Counted from the stretch's first letter, positions 1 to 7,566 are shown. The stretch: 64,000 bases of DNA from Pseudomonas hunanensis (GCF_013393325.1 NZ_QJRC01000095.1:682001-746000), one strand, 5' to 3'. Notes: a model not told the origin generated them from the letters alone. Numbers and translations: made by a program.

Positions 1-311
1 TTCACGAAAATTTCTTCGAGTGTGCCTTTCACCGGACTGATAAACAGCTTATCGGTATTCCGTGAGCGCGCCAGAAGTAAGAGCTCCGCCTCGAACTGCA
101 GGAAGGTGAAGTACACCTTTGAGCGCTCGGTAATCACGCCCTTTGGAATAGTGTCATCGCTATTACCAAAGCAGAAATCGAAAATTTCGATGATCGCGCT
201 CTTACCCATCGACGACTTGCCAGTAATAATATTTAATCCTGGCTTGAACGTGACTTGGTGAATGATATTATCGTAATCAATCACGCCCACCGATTTTACG
301 TAGCACTTCAT
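1..311 (-). CDS. DUF3732-type ABC/SMC-like ATPase of an ABC-3C system (partial, N-terminus only)
   Basis: The minus-strand reading frame opens with ATG at 311 and runs off the left edge, so only about 103 N-terminal residues are visible. The start reads MKCYVKSVGVIDYD, followed near residue 31 by a Walker A P-loop, TGKSSMGKSAII, and then the segment FDFCFGNS. This P-loop plus an F/Y-D-F/Y-C-F/L-G segment is typical of DUF3732 ATPases, the RecN/SMC-like component of three-component ABC conflict systems. Its ATG overlaps the stop of the upstream gene as ATGA (308-311), so translation is probably coupled. The protein likely hydrolyses ATP to gate the nuclease-like partner encoded first in the operon. 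The ABC signature and Walker B motifs lie outside the window, so completeness cannot be judged. Confidence 0.8.
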   Translation of the reverse strand, partial: MKCYVKSVGVIDYDNIIHQVTFKPGLNIITGKSSMGKSAIIEIFDFCFGNSDDTIPKGVITERSKVYFTFLQFEAELLLLARSRNTDKLFISPVKGTLEEIFV

Positions 312-772
312 AATTGCACTATCCCTAGCGATTTGAAAACAGGTGGAGCCTCACGATTTTCCAGCAGCTTCGCCAGGTTGCGGGCAGAGGTCATTTGCTT
401 CCCTAGCCCTTGCAAGGGTGGGAATTTTTTCTTGGTCGCCCTAACGACCATGTCGTCATCAATCGTCAGATAACCTGAGTTGACCAGGCTCAAGATCGTG
501 ACATTCGTAACTTCTCGAAGTGAGTTGATTCTTTTTTGCACCCCTGCAATCCGGGTTTTGTCAGCGACCATGGTTCGCCAAGTGTTGCGCTCACTGATGC
601 TTCGCAGATAGGCCCCAGTAGTTTCATGCAATACGAATGGCAGCACTAGGTAACCGAGCAAGATATTCTTCTGTGTTTCTTTCAGCTCACTGAAGAAGGC
701 ATGAACAATAGGCGCCATGATCAGAGGACTACGCTGCAGTGTATGAATGTGATCAATAGTCGTAAGGCTCAT
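308..772 (-). CDS. ABC-three component system middle component
   Basis: This 154-residue protein begins MSLTTIDHIHTLQRSP. I chose the ATG at 772 because it overlaps the upstream stop as TGATG (774-770); an in-frame TTG/GTG two codons earlier is possible. It is mostly alpha-helical, with the segment YLVLPFVLHETTGAYL around residue 40 and a winged-helix-like tail (LVNSGYLTIDDDMVV, then a K/P-rich stretch and SARNLAKLLEN). That pattern matches the 'middle component' that links the ATPase to the C-terminal-domain effector in ABC-3C systems. The overlaps with both neighbours make a tight three-gene operon. No enzymatic motif is visible and none is expected; the family role is inferred from context. 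Confidence 0.75.
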   Translation of the reverse strand: MSLTTIDHIHTLQRSPLIMAPIVHAFFSELKETQKNILLGYLVLPFVLHETTGAYLRSISERNTWRTMVADKTRIAGVQKRINSLREVTNVTILSLVNSGYLTIDDDMVVRATKKKFPPLQGLGKQMTSARNLAKLLENREAPPVFKSLGIVQL

Positions 773-1917
773 CACCAAAGCCTCCAGTGCAGTTTCTCTT
801 TGCCTTCCTCATCTTCGTCATCGGCAAGCATATGCCAAATGCCATTTCGAAACTCTACAGAGGTACCGTCAAAGGTGGGCATCCCATCGACGGGTTCACC
901 GCATCTAGCGTCAAAGAAATCCTGAGACGCTAAACACCACTCCTCCCTCGGCTTTCGGGAACAGCGCCTCATCTCGGCCGACCTTAAGCTTCTATGCCGT
1001 TTCAGTTGATCGTGCTTGTAATTGTCGAGATCGACCTTTTCGACAGTAAATCGCTTAAACTCGTGAGTAATGGTGTGCACCGCAACCATATGTTCAAGAA
1101 TAGCGGAAGGCACAATCGCGGCATACTCAATCTCATAAAGTTTTTTTACAAACAGCCGATGTGCATAGTCTGTTTTATCTTCGCCCTCAAATATAGCCGC
1201 ATCCACCACTGGAAATTCTCTAGAGTTTTGACCGTAACGAGCAAACAACCTAGCTATTTTATTACCAAAATCGTCATAGGTAACTTTCCACCCATCTTTT
1301 TCAAGGCACGGCTCTATCAAGTACCCTAACAGCGACTGGAAATAATCATTACGCTTCGACTGATCGATGCCTTTACCAAAACGACTTCTCGCACCTACAG
1401 CGCGCGTCTTGAGGTCTGGCTCATCCGAGATTATCTTGATCTTCTCAATGACTTCCAGCAATAAGGAACGCCGTTCATGCGACATGACAAATTGCTGAGT
1501 CTTAACAGACTTTGACAGTTGCTTTCCAGAATGAGCAACGCGTGTCTCGCTATTCTCCAACACCCTAGTGAGCAACGCCAGGCGCTCCTCAGCGCAGATG
1601 TCGTTCCAATGACGGAGCTCCGCAGTAGCGCCGTAAGACTGTGTCGTGAGCAATATGAGCTCAGCATATTTTTCTTGCTTAAACTTTGGAGCCAGCCAGT
1701 TCTTTAAGGTGTTCCAGAAATTGATGTGCCCATCGGTCAGGTCATCAATAAAGTTCTTAACTTCAACCTGGACACTGCCGCTGACGGTAACATCACCAAA
1801 AACTTCAAGCCAGAGTGTTTGCCCCTCAACGAGGTCGAAGCAATGCTCAAGCGTGACTATCAACTGATAGTCTATTGCCTCAAGAAGCCTGGTTGCATTG
1901 TTGGCAAGTTTAGCCAC
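772..1917 (-). CDS. ABC-three component system effector with nuclease-like N-terminus and ABC-3C C-terminal domain
   Basis: 381 residues, GTG start at 1917 with GGAG seven bases upstream. The N-terminal ~150 residues contain FGDVTVSG followed by QVEVKNF, an acidic residue then E-V-K, as in PD-(D/E)XK restriction-endonuclease folds; the following LTDGHINFWNTLKNWL resembles DUF4297/Cap4-type dsDNA nucleases. The C-terminal half (about 200-381) is hydrophilic and helical and ends in an acidic cluster (ADDEDEEGKEK), fitting the ABC-3C CTD that docks on the middle component. It is the first gene of the operon. By analogy with predicted ABC-3C conflict systems it would cut DNA when the ATPase senses invasion. 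The nuclease assignment rests on one short motif and the context. Confidence 0.65.
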   Translation of the reverse strand: MAKLANNATRLLEAIDYQLIVTLEHCFDLVEGQTLWLEVFGDVTVSGSVQVEVKNFIDDLTDGHINFWNTLKNWLAPKFKQEKYAELILLTTQSYGATAELRHWNDICAEERLALLTRVLENSETRVAHSGKQLSKSVKTQQFVMSHERRSLLLEVIEKIKIISDEPDLKTRAVGARSRFGKGIDQSKRNDYFQSLLGYLIEPCLEKDGWKVTYDDFGNKIARLFARYGQNSREFPVVDAAIFEGEDKTDYAHRLFVKKLYEIEYAAIVPSAILEHMVAVHTITHEFKRFTVEKVDLDNYKHDQLKRHRSLRSAEMRRCSRKPREEWCLASQDFFDARCGEPVDGMPTFDGTSVEFRNGIWHMLADDEDEEGKEKLHWRLW

Positions 1918-2055
1918 ACTATTCTCCGCTTATTGCTCCACCATTGCAGTGGCTATTATCGCCAGGAGATAAAGCGCCATCCTGGCAAATCCGCCAACCG
2001 CAGCGGGAAAATCAACTCAGGCACAACAGACATGTGCCCCGGGAAGCCAGACCAA

Positions 2056-2075
2056 CACTGTTTATTTAAACAGTG
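2056..2075. promoter_or_regulatory. Putative LexA (SOS) box
   Basis: CTG-N10-CAG at 2058-2073 sits in a longer palindrome with nine-base arms (CACTGTTTA, two bases, TAAACAGTG). LexA boxes of gammaproteobacteria follow CTG-N10-CAG with an A/T-rich centre, as here. On the minus strand TTGCAC overlaps its left edge and could be a -35 element. The box lies about 140 bases upstream of the GTG start of the ABC-3C operon, with no better target nearby. Confidence 0.55.
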
Positions 2076-2287
2076 CAAAATTACGACGGCTGCGCGATTG
2101 TAGCGTGATGGCATTTTGTTGGCAAAACGCCCACTCTTCTTGTATTGGTAACTCCTCAGGTGATTGAGCTAACACAAACGACACAGTCGCGTCCTCTGTC
2201 ACACGCGTTACTGGCCGGAAACAAACGTAGGAGCGAGCGCCGCTCGATGTCAAAGGCGCTGATCTCAAGGCATGGACCGTCTGCTTC

Positions 2288-2327
2288 GGGTCGATAGCGG
2301 CCAGTCGCGAAAGGCTGCTTACGACCC
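2288..2327. repeat. Imperfect inverted repeat (stem-loop) in intergenic DNA
   Basis: GGGTCGATAGCGGCC and GGCTGCTTACGACCC form 15-base arms matching at 12 positions around a ten-base loop. There is no T-run on either strand, so it is not an obvious terminator. It resembles the dispersed palindromic intergenic elements common in P. putida genomes. Confidence 0.45.
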
Positions 2328-2564
2328 AAAGCTGACACAGAGCTCATCCGCAATCTTCGTGGGAGCAGTTTTAGCCGCGAACACCGGCACTGCAAACCAC
2401 CTGGCAGCGACCAACCATTGCCCTGTCACTCGACAGCAACTTGGCCGATAGCCAGCACCTGGAGGTTGGGTAGCCCGGAGGATGTCCACTTTCGGCCAGC
2501 AACGCCCAGCCTCCTGAGCCACTTCAAATAACTGATTGTTGAAGTTATCAGGGTCCGAAAAAAC

Positions 2565-3470
2565 TCATTCGGTCGAAGGGGCAGATACTTTGCCGCCCAA
2601 GCGGATTAGTTCATTGGAGAAGCACAGTCCGATGATGATCAGTGCCGCTCCCACGTACAGGCTTTCGCGCGGTACCTCATTGAGCACCACAAATGCCAGC
2701 AGCGCGGCGAACAGGGGTTCGGTCAGCTCCAGCGCCTGCGCCTGCACTTGTGATGGTTTGAGATACTCGATGGCCTTGGTGGTGCAGAAGAAACCCAGGA
2801 CTGTCGGCAGCGTGGCCAGCGCCAGCAGTACAGCGATCGCCAGCAGCGACAGCTCTCCTGTCACGAAACCATCGGCCGCAGCCGGCATCAGCAGGTACAG
2901 GCTGCCAAAGAACAACAATTGTCGGGTGAAATGCAGCCCTCCCGATACCCCCATCCTTTTCATGGCAACCGAAAAGGCCCCGTAGCCACATCCACCAATC
3001 GAAGCAAGCATTGCGCCTTGCAGCGTGAAGCCTTGTCCCAGGTCGGCGCCAAAAATCACCGTAATACCGGCGATGGCCAAGCCGGCGCCAACCATTGCGT
3101 TGGCGGTAATGGGGTCATGAAGGACCATGCGTCCAAAGAGAATCGACGATATGGAGGCGCTCGCCATCAGAATGACGACGACGCCCGCCGCCGCGTAATG
3201 GCTATAGGCCGAGGTTTCAAAGTGGAACAACACGAAAATGCCGAGAAAGGCACAAATGGCTGCGTGAAACCACTTGGCAGTGGTCGCGGGTCGCTTGAGA
3301 AACAGGAGCAGGACTGACAGTAGCAGGCAGCCGAGAACTGTCTTAATTAAGGCGATGCTGCTGGAGTTGAACCCACTGTTCATCAACACCTTGCTAAGTA
3401 CGCCGATTGTCGCATTCAGGGCTGCGGCGCAGAGTGCAAAGAGGACGCCTTTGCCAAAATAGGATTGCAT
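2565..3470 (-). CDS. DMT superfamily (EamA) transporter
   Basis: 301 residues from ATG 3470, which has AAGGA eight bases upstream; a GTG six codons earlier is less well placed. The sequence is very hydrophobic, with about ten predicted membrane segments in two EamA halves. The second half carries the typical EPLFAALLAFVVLNE segment near the end, where drug/metabolite exporters have E-P-x-x-A. It probably exports a small metabolite or amino acid across the inner membrane; no substrate can be inferred. It stands alone between the ABC-3C region and the SDR gene on the same strand. Confidence 0.85.
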   Translation of the reverse strand: MQSYFGKGVLFALCAAALNATIGVLSKVLMNSGFNSSSIALIKTVLGCLLLSVLLLFLKRPATTAKWFHAAICAFLGIFVLFHFETSAYSHYAAAGVVVILMASASISSILFGRMVLHDPITANAMVGAGLAIAGITVIFGADLGQGFTLQGAMLASIGGCGYGAFSVAMKRMGVSGGLHFTRQLLFFGSLYLLMPAAADGFVTGELSLLAIAVLLALATLPTVLGFFCTTKAIEYLKPSQVQAQALELTEPLFAALLAFVVLNEVPRESLYVGAALIIIGLCFSNELIRLGGKVSAPSTE

Positions 3471-3590
3471 TAGTACATTCCTTGTCACGGGTCTTTAGAG
3501 TACGGAGAGGTCTTGCTGACATAGGGCCACGCGCTTCGAACGCGAGCTCGCTGTTTTACGTATTTCTTGAGCCATTACGGCCGGCCTGCT

Positions 3591-4655
3591 TTAGTGGAGA
3601 AACTGATCCTTGACGTAGTGCACCGTCTTCTCCAACGTGCGCGCCATATCGGGATGAGTTAACTGATACTTGCGTTCCAATTGCTCGCTATCACTCATGT
3701 CGAAGCGCTGCGTCTGGATGAAGTCCAATGACTCGTCGCTGATCGCAAATCGTGCTGCCAGCCCGGGAATCGTCAAAAGCCACCTGAGCAACCTTATCGG
3801 TACATGCCGGCGGGGCGCCTTGACCTCCAGCGTTTTTGCGATCTGCTCAAGCATCCCCTGCAGGCTCAATGTGTATTCATAGAGCGCCAGCGCCTGCCGG
3901 TTGGCCATCGAGGGATCGAACGCCACATAGGTCATCATCGCCACCAGGTAGTCAACGCTGACTAATGGCAACCAGTGCCTGGGGGAACCGGGGACCGCTT
4001 TGAACCGACCTTGTGCCAGATTTCGAATGAGTGCGACCAGAGGTTGTCCCTCCAGTATGTGCCCACTCTCGCTGTGGCCACACACCGTAGCAGGATGAAC
4101 GATCGTGTAGTCCGCGCCCGCATCCTGCATATAACGGATGACTGCAAAATGTGACTCGATCTTGCTTCCTTCGTAACCACCTACACGGCCGTAGACTTTG
4201 TGCCAACTTGTGTTTTCAGGGCACTCTATATCAACACCGATACTGGCAAGGTGGTTAAGGTTTTTCAGCATAAAGCCGCCCACCATCAGCAATCGGATGC
4301 TCTGGCTCGCCGCAAGCTTGGCGACCCTCAGCGCCCCAAGCACATTGACTGATTGGGCGCGCTCCATTGTCAGCCCCCAGGAAAACTCCGCTGCGAGGTG
4401 GAAGATCACAGAGGTCGAAGACACGCACTGCTTGTCCGCTTCGCTGAGCCCAAGCCCCTCTATGCTGATGTCGCCCTCAACGGCATGGATATAGGCGGGA
4501 TTACCACCCAGTTGACCTACCTGTTTTCTAAGACGCTCAATGTTGCCAGGGGTGCGCATAAGCACCCAGGTCTTGTACCCTGCAGCAGTAAGACGGGCCA
4601 GTAAATGTTGCCCCACAAATCCACTGCCGCCTGTGACGAAGCATTCCACGCTCAT
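3591..4655 (-). CDS. NAD(P)-dependent extended SDR / epimerase-dehydratase family protein
   Basis: 354 residues from ATG 4655, preceded by AAGGGA. The N-terminus CFVTGGSGFVGQHLL is the Rossmann GxxGxxG loop of extended SDRs. The next motif is IFHLAAEFSWG (residues ~85-95), and a candidate catalytic region GGYEGSKIESH stands in place of a classical YxxxK (Y-E-G-S-K near residue 160). The protein is probably a cytoplasmic reductase/dehydrogenase of small carbonyls or sugar-like substrates. It is divergent from a merR gene and its only obvious promoter carries a MerR-type operator, so expression is probably induced by the MerR protein's ligand. Confidence 0.8.
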   Translation of the reverse strand: MSVECFVTGGSGFVGQHLLARLTAAGYKTWVLMRTPGNIERLRKQVGQLGGNPAYIHAVEGDISIEGLGLSEADKQCVSSTSVIFHLAAEFSWGLTMERAQSVNVLGALRVAKLAASQSIRLLMVGGFMLKNLNHLASIGVDIECPENTSWHKVYGRVGGYEGSKIESHFAVIRYMQDAGADYTIVHPATVCGHSESGHILEGQPLVALIRNLAQGRFKAVPGSPRHWLPLVSVDYLVAMMTYVAFDPSMANRQALALYEYTLSLQGMLEQIAKTLEVKAPRRHVPIRLLRWLLTIPGLAARFAISDESLDFIQTQRFDMSDSEQLERKYQLTHPDMARTLEKTVHYVKDQFLH

Positions 4656-4684
4656 GCCTGATCCCTTGTTTGGATAATGGGTGC

Positions 4685-4716
4685 AGGCTAAGGTGTAGAG
4701 CACGCTCTACAGTCAA
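4685..4716 (-). promoter_or_regulatory. MerR-type promoter/operator for the SDR gene
   Basis: On the minus strand TTGACT (4711-4716) and TTAGCC or TAGCCT (4685-4691) are separated by 19 or 20 bases instead of 17. The spacer contains a palindrome with eight-base arms, TGTAGAGC-AC-GCTCTACA (4694-4711). Overlong spacers filled by a dyad are the hallmark of MerR-activated promoters. The same site lies just upstream of the merR ribosome binding site, so MerR would also repress itself. Confidence 0.75.
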
Positions 4717-4728
4717 GGAGTTTTTAGT

Positions 4729-5130
4729 GTGAACGTTGGAGAATTAGAGCGCCGCAGTGGCGTCGGTCGGCATACATTGCGCTATTACGAACAGCTCGGG
4801 CTTATCGTGGCACAACGACAAGCCAACAATTACCGCAGTTACAGCGATCAGACGGTTGTTGACCTGGCCTTTATTCAGAGCGCCCAGAGTGGCGGTTTTT
4901 CCCTCGCTGAGATTGGAGAAATTCTTGCAGCCAAGCGAGGCAATAAGATCGATTGCGCGCAAGGCGCAGCTTTAGTTGCCAGCAAGATGGTCGAAATTCA
5001 AGCGAAAATCGCCACCCTTCAAGCCGCTTATGTCTTTCTGAACGCAGAGCATGCGAAGCTTGAAGCCAGTGCCATTGCCAACGGTCTGATTACTCCCTTA
5101 GCTGCACATCTGCATGCCTCTACGCCATAA
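4729..5130 (+). CDS. MerR family transcriptional regulator
   Basis: 133 residues, GTG start at 4729 with a perfect AAGGAG (4715-4720) eight bases upstream. Residues 1-70 form the MerR winged helix: VGELERRSGVGRHTLRYYEQLGLI, then NNYRSYSDQTVVDLAFI. A helix for the dimer coiled coil follows (~75-115). The only cysteine (IDCAQGA, residue ~83) is not in a metal-site arrangement, so a small organic ligand is more likely than a metal. It is divergent from the SDR gene and shares the overlong-spacer promoter, so the pair is a self-contained switch. Confidence 0.88.
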   Translation: MNVGELERRSGVGRHTLRYYEQLGLIVAQRQANNYRSYSDQTVVDLAFIQSAQSGGFSLAEIGEILAAKRGNKIDCAQGAALVASKMVEIQAKIATLQAAYVFLNAEHAKLEASAIANGLITPLAAHLHASTP

Positions 5131-5133
5131 CCT

Positions 5134-5189
5134 CCCGGCAAGGCCATTCGCAAGACCAGTTGCTTCCAGGCCTTCACAGGCCTGCCGGG
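5134..5189. repeat. Inverted repeat downstream of merR
   Basis: CCCGGCAAGGCC (5134-5145) pairs with GGCCTGCCGGG (5179-5189) with one bulged base, around a 33-base loop. It lies between the convergent merR gene and the recombinase pseudogene and may act as a bidirectional transcription barrier, though no T-run follows. Confidence 0.4.
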
Positions 5190-5283
5190 AAACCTTGCGG
5201 CCAATCAGCCAATTACTGCCGGTGTCGAATGGTCGCTATGGGTCGGATAGCGACGGTCATACCTCGACCGCCGCTGTAAGTTG

Positions 5284-5770
5284 TCAGACCTCCGTCTGCT
5301 CCGCCATCTCCAATGCGTCATCGACCTCAATGCCCAGGTATAGCTTTTACCCAAGCTTTGACGATTCGGGCGTATTGCCGGGTAGAGAGTTGCAGTGAGG
5401 CGTGTAGCCGGCTTGGAAAAAGGCAATCCTCGCTATGGAGATGGGCTTGATGTATCCAGGCCTCCAGAGCCACCCGCGTTTGCTCAGTAATCTCAAACTG
5501 CACGGGGCGCTGGGTTTTCTGCTGCATCACTATTGCTCGCGATGACACGTGCTCCCCATGCGCAACGTCGCGTACACGAAGCTTGGTCAAATCGCAGGCT
5601 CGTAGCTTGCTGTCGATGGCCAGATCGAAGAGAGCTAAATCACGAGTTTCCTCCGCGATTTGGAGCCTTACCCGAATGGCCCAGATATCTTTGAGTCGGA
5701 GCGGGGCTTTCTGCCCGACCAATTTTCCTTTGTTCCAAGGTTGATGGCTGCCGGTCGTAATGGTGTTCAT
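5284..5770 (-). pseudogene. Tyrosine-type recombinase/integrase, inactivated by internal deletion
   Basis: The gene starts at ATG 5770 with GGAGG eight bases upstream and encodes MNTITTGSHQPWNKGKL, matching the N-terminus of a small (~210-residue) integrase family common in Pseudomonas. The arm/core region is present through STRQYARIVKAWVKAI, including the first catalytic arginine region (SKLRACDLTKLRVRDV). The frame then ends in PGH and a stop. In the next frame the following bases encode LGIEVDDALEMAEQTEV and a stop at 5284, the family's usual C-terminus. About 50 codons that should carry H-x-x-R and the nucleophilic tyrosine are missing, and the reading frame shifts at the junction (around 5336-5340). 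The product cannot be an active recombinase. Full-length comparison is from memory of the family. Confidence 0.8.
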
Positions 5771-5940
5771 GGCTTGTCCTCCACGTGAGGGAGGACAAGG
5801 ATGGTAATTCCGATCCAGGGGCGCTAACCGACCCAAAGCTACCCGAGGGACAGTCAGCAGTGCTGACCTAAGCAGACATTTCGTCTTATGTCTCAATCAT
5901 TCATGATGCTGCTCTGGAAAGTGCGAAAGTTAATAAATTT

Positions 5941-6735
5941 ATGTTTGATCAATACTTGAAACGATGGGAGCTGACCATCGACGGTGATGCTTTCGCCTCG
6001 CTGAATGGACATCTACTGCCCGTTCGCCACCACGGCCTGCCAGCCATGCTCAAAATCTCGCAAGCGCTAGAAGAGCAAGCAGGCAACCTGCTTATGGCTT
6101 GGTGGGACGGTGAAGGAGCAGCTCCCGTGCTGGCACATGACGGTGAGGCCTTACTCATGGAGCGGGCGAACGGCTCGGTCTCCCTTGGGCACATGGTGAG
6201 CTGCGGCCAGGACGACGAGGCTACTCGTATTATCTGTGCGGTGGTCCGCCGCCTCCACATCCCTCGTACAAAACCGCTACCTGCTTTGGTCCCCCTGGTT
6301 AAACGGTTCGAAGCCTTATGGAGCGCAGCGGCAACGCACAGAGGTGTATTTGAACAAAGCGCAGAAACCGCCCGCCAACTTTTTAGGTGCCCTCGCGAAG
6401 TCACGGTACTGCATGGCGATATCCATCACGGAAATGTCTTGGACTTTGGCCCCAAGGGATGGCTCGCTATCGATCCTAAGGGACTGTACGGTGAGCGCGG
6501 CTTCGATTACGCGAATATTTTCTGCAATCCGGATATCAAAAGCGCTTTGGCTCCAGGTTGTTTCGAGCGCCGTATAGGGGTCGTGGCACAAGCTTCCGAA
6601 ATTGATCGCCGCAGGTTGTTGCAATGGGTGCTCGCCTGGACCGGGTTGTCAGCAGCCTGGATGCTCGAGGACGACATTGATCCGAATGTACCCCTTGAGG
6701 TGGCGAAGCTTGCAGCGTTGGCGCTCGGTTTGTGA
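5941..6735 (+). CDS. APH(6)-like aminoglycoside/hydroxyurea phosphotransferase
   Basis: 264 residues. The kinase core is clear: VLHGDIHHGNVLDFG (catalytic loop, Asp near residue 158) and WLAIDPKGLYGERGFDYAN (metal-binding Asp and the IDPKG motif). This is the pattern of the APH(6)/hydroxyurea phosphotransferase family, which includes streptomycin 6-kinases. Length fits the family (about 260-290). It would transfer ATP gamma-phosphate to an aminoglycoside or related molecule in the cytoplasm; whether it confers resistance cannot be told from sequence. There is no strong ribosome binding site before ATG 5941. It follows a broken integrase, consistent with an acquired segment. Confidence 0.82.
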   Translation: MFDQYLKRWELTIDGDAFASLNGHLLPVRHHGLPAMLKISQALEEQAGNLLMAWWDGEGAAPVLAHDGEALLMERANGSVSLGHMVSCGQDDEATRIICAVVRRLHIPRTKPLPALVPLVKRFEALWSAAATHRGVFEQSAETARQLFRCPREVTVLHGDIHHGNVLDFGPKGWLAIDPKGLYGERGFDYANIFCNPDIKSALAPGCFERRIGVVAQASEIDRRRLLQWVLAWTGLSAAWMLEDDIDPNVPLEVAKLAALALGL

Positions 6736-6846
6736 GTTTTACGGTAGGGCGAGGCCAGTGACGTTTCACAAATCAGAGAGCGGTCGACACAGGAAAGCCC
6801 TGTACTGATAATCAACGTCTCACAGGGATGCCCAGGAACGAATGTC

Positions 6847-7404
6847 ATGGACTGTCTTCCGACGCTGATCACCGATCGGCTGGTTCTCACCCCTCTCCAA
6901 TTGGAGGATTCACCCATCATTCAGGAGCTATTCCCCTGCTGGGAGGTGGTTCGCTACCTGGATCGTCGTGTCCCATGGCCGTATCCAGAAGACGGGGCGC
7001 TGGTTTATGTCCGAGATATCGCCCTGCCTGCTATGGCAGCAGGTCGTGAAAGGCACTGGATGATCCGCATGCGCAGCGATGCTGGCTGCACCCTGGGTAG
7101 CATCAGTTTGTATGATCAGCCTGGAAACAACAGAGGCTTCTGGCTCGCACCACAGTGGTGGGGAAAGGGCTACATGCGTGAGGCATGCCGGATTATCAAT
7201 GCCTATTGGTTCGAGACACTGTCGCGTCCGGTCATGCAGGTTCCCAAAGCTGTTGCCAACGACGCATCTCGCAGGGTCTCGAAACATGAGGGTATGCGCT
7301 TGGTAGACGTGCGGGCAGGAGAATTTGTATCTGGACTGATGGAGGTCGAAATATGGGAGATGACTCGTGCTGACTGGTTAGAAAGGTCAATTGCCGGCCG
7401 CTAG
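6847..7404 (+). CDS. GNAT family N-acetyltransferase (RimJ/RimL-like)
   Basis: 185 residues, ATG 6847 preceded by AGGAA. It begins LPTLITDRLVLTPLQLED, the usual start of RimJ/RimL-type acetyltransferases. The acetyl-CoA loop is visible as FWLAPQWWGKGYMREACRIIN (residues ~97-117), with Q-W-W-G-K-G corresponding to Q/R-x-x-G-x-G/A. The substrate is unknown; relatives acetylate protein N-termini, antibiotics or small amines. It lies just downstream of the APH-like gene, separated by about 110 bases, and may be a separate unit. Confidence 0.82.
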   Translation: MDCLPTLITDRLVLTPLQLEDSPIIQELFPCWEVVRYLDRRVPWPYPEDGALVYVRDIALPAMAAGRERHWMIRMRSDAGCTLGSISLYDQPGNNRGFWLAPQWWGKGYMREACRIINAYWFETLSRPVMQVPKAVANDASRRVSKHEGMRLVDVRAGEFVSGLMEVEIWEMTRADWLERSIAGR

Positions 7405-7407
7405 TTT

Positions 7408-7566
7408 TTATGCACTCAGTCGCCGCCAGCTGAGCAGTTGGGTGACGGTCTGATTGATGGGGATAGACCACTCGCGCGAATGCCAGTCATAGGTCGATTC
7501 CGTGATGCCATAAGTGGTGGTGCAGCCTTGGCGAGTGATGCAACCCGTGCCACCGCAGCGGCGTTA
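7408..7566 (-). pseudogene. C-terminal remnant of an unidentified gene, possibly an outer-membrane transporter-like protein
   Basis: A minus-strand frame of about 52 codons without a start reads (…)GITESTYDWHSREWSIPINQ and ends LLSWRRLSA before TAA (7408-7410). An in-frame stop precedes it. The Y-D-W-x-S-x-x-W-S-I-P-I-N pattern recalls the C-terminal part of Pseudomonas 'neuromedin U/transporter' beta-barrel proteins, but the usual final beta strands are absent. I read it as a gene fragment left by rearrangement; identity is tentative. Confidence 0.35.

Larger units (their letters stand above)
1918..2564. other. Intergenic region upstream of the ABC-3C operon, no convincing gene
   Basis: About 650 bases between the divergent ABC-3C operon and the end of the EamA gene. 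Reading frames here lack ribosome binding sites and family resemblance. It holds a LexA-like palindrome (2056-2075), a short hairpin (2109-2130, GGCATTTTG/CAAAACGCC with one mismatch), an imperfect inverted repeat (2288-2327), and a degenerate stretch resembling Pseudomonas REP spacers (about 2356-2385, GTGGGAGCAG then GCCGCGAA). It looks like the junction between an acquired module and older sequence. Confidence 0.5.

Noticed and set aside
2109..2130. Hairpin considered as a terminator
   Set aside because: It has one mismatch, a low-GC stem and no T-run on either strand, and no gene ends beside it.
5941..6735. Assigning a specific gene name such as strA, strB or aph(6)-Id
   Set aside because: The family motifs are present but overall sequence differs from StrB as I recall it; only family level is justified.
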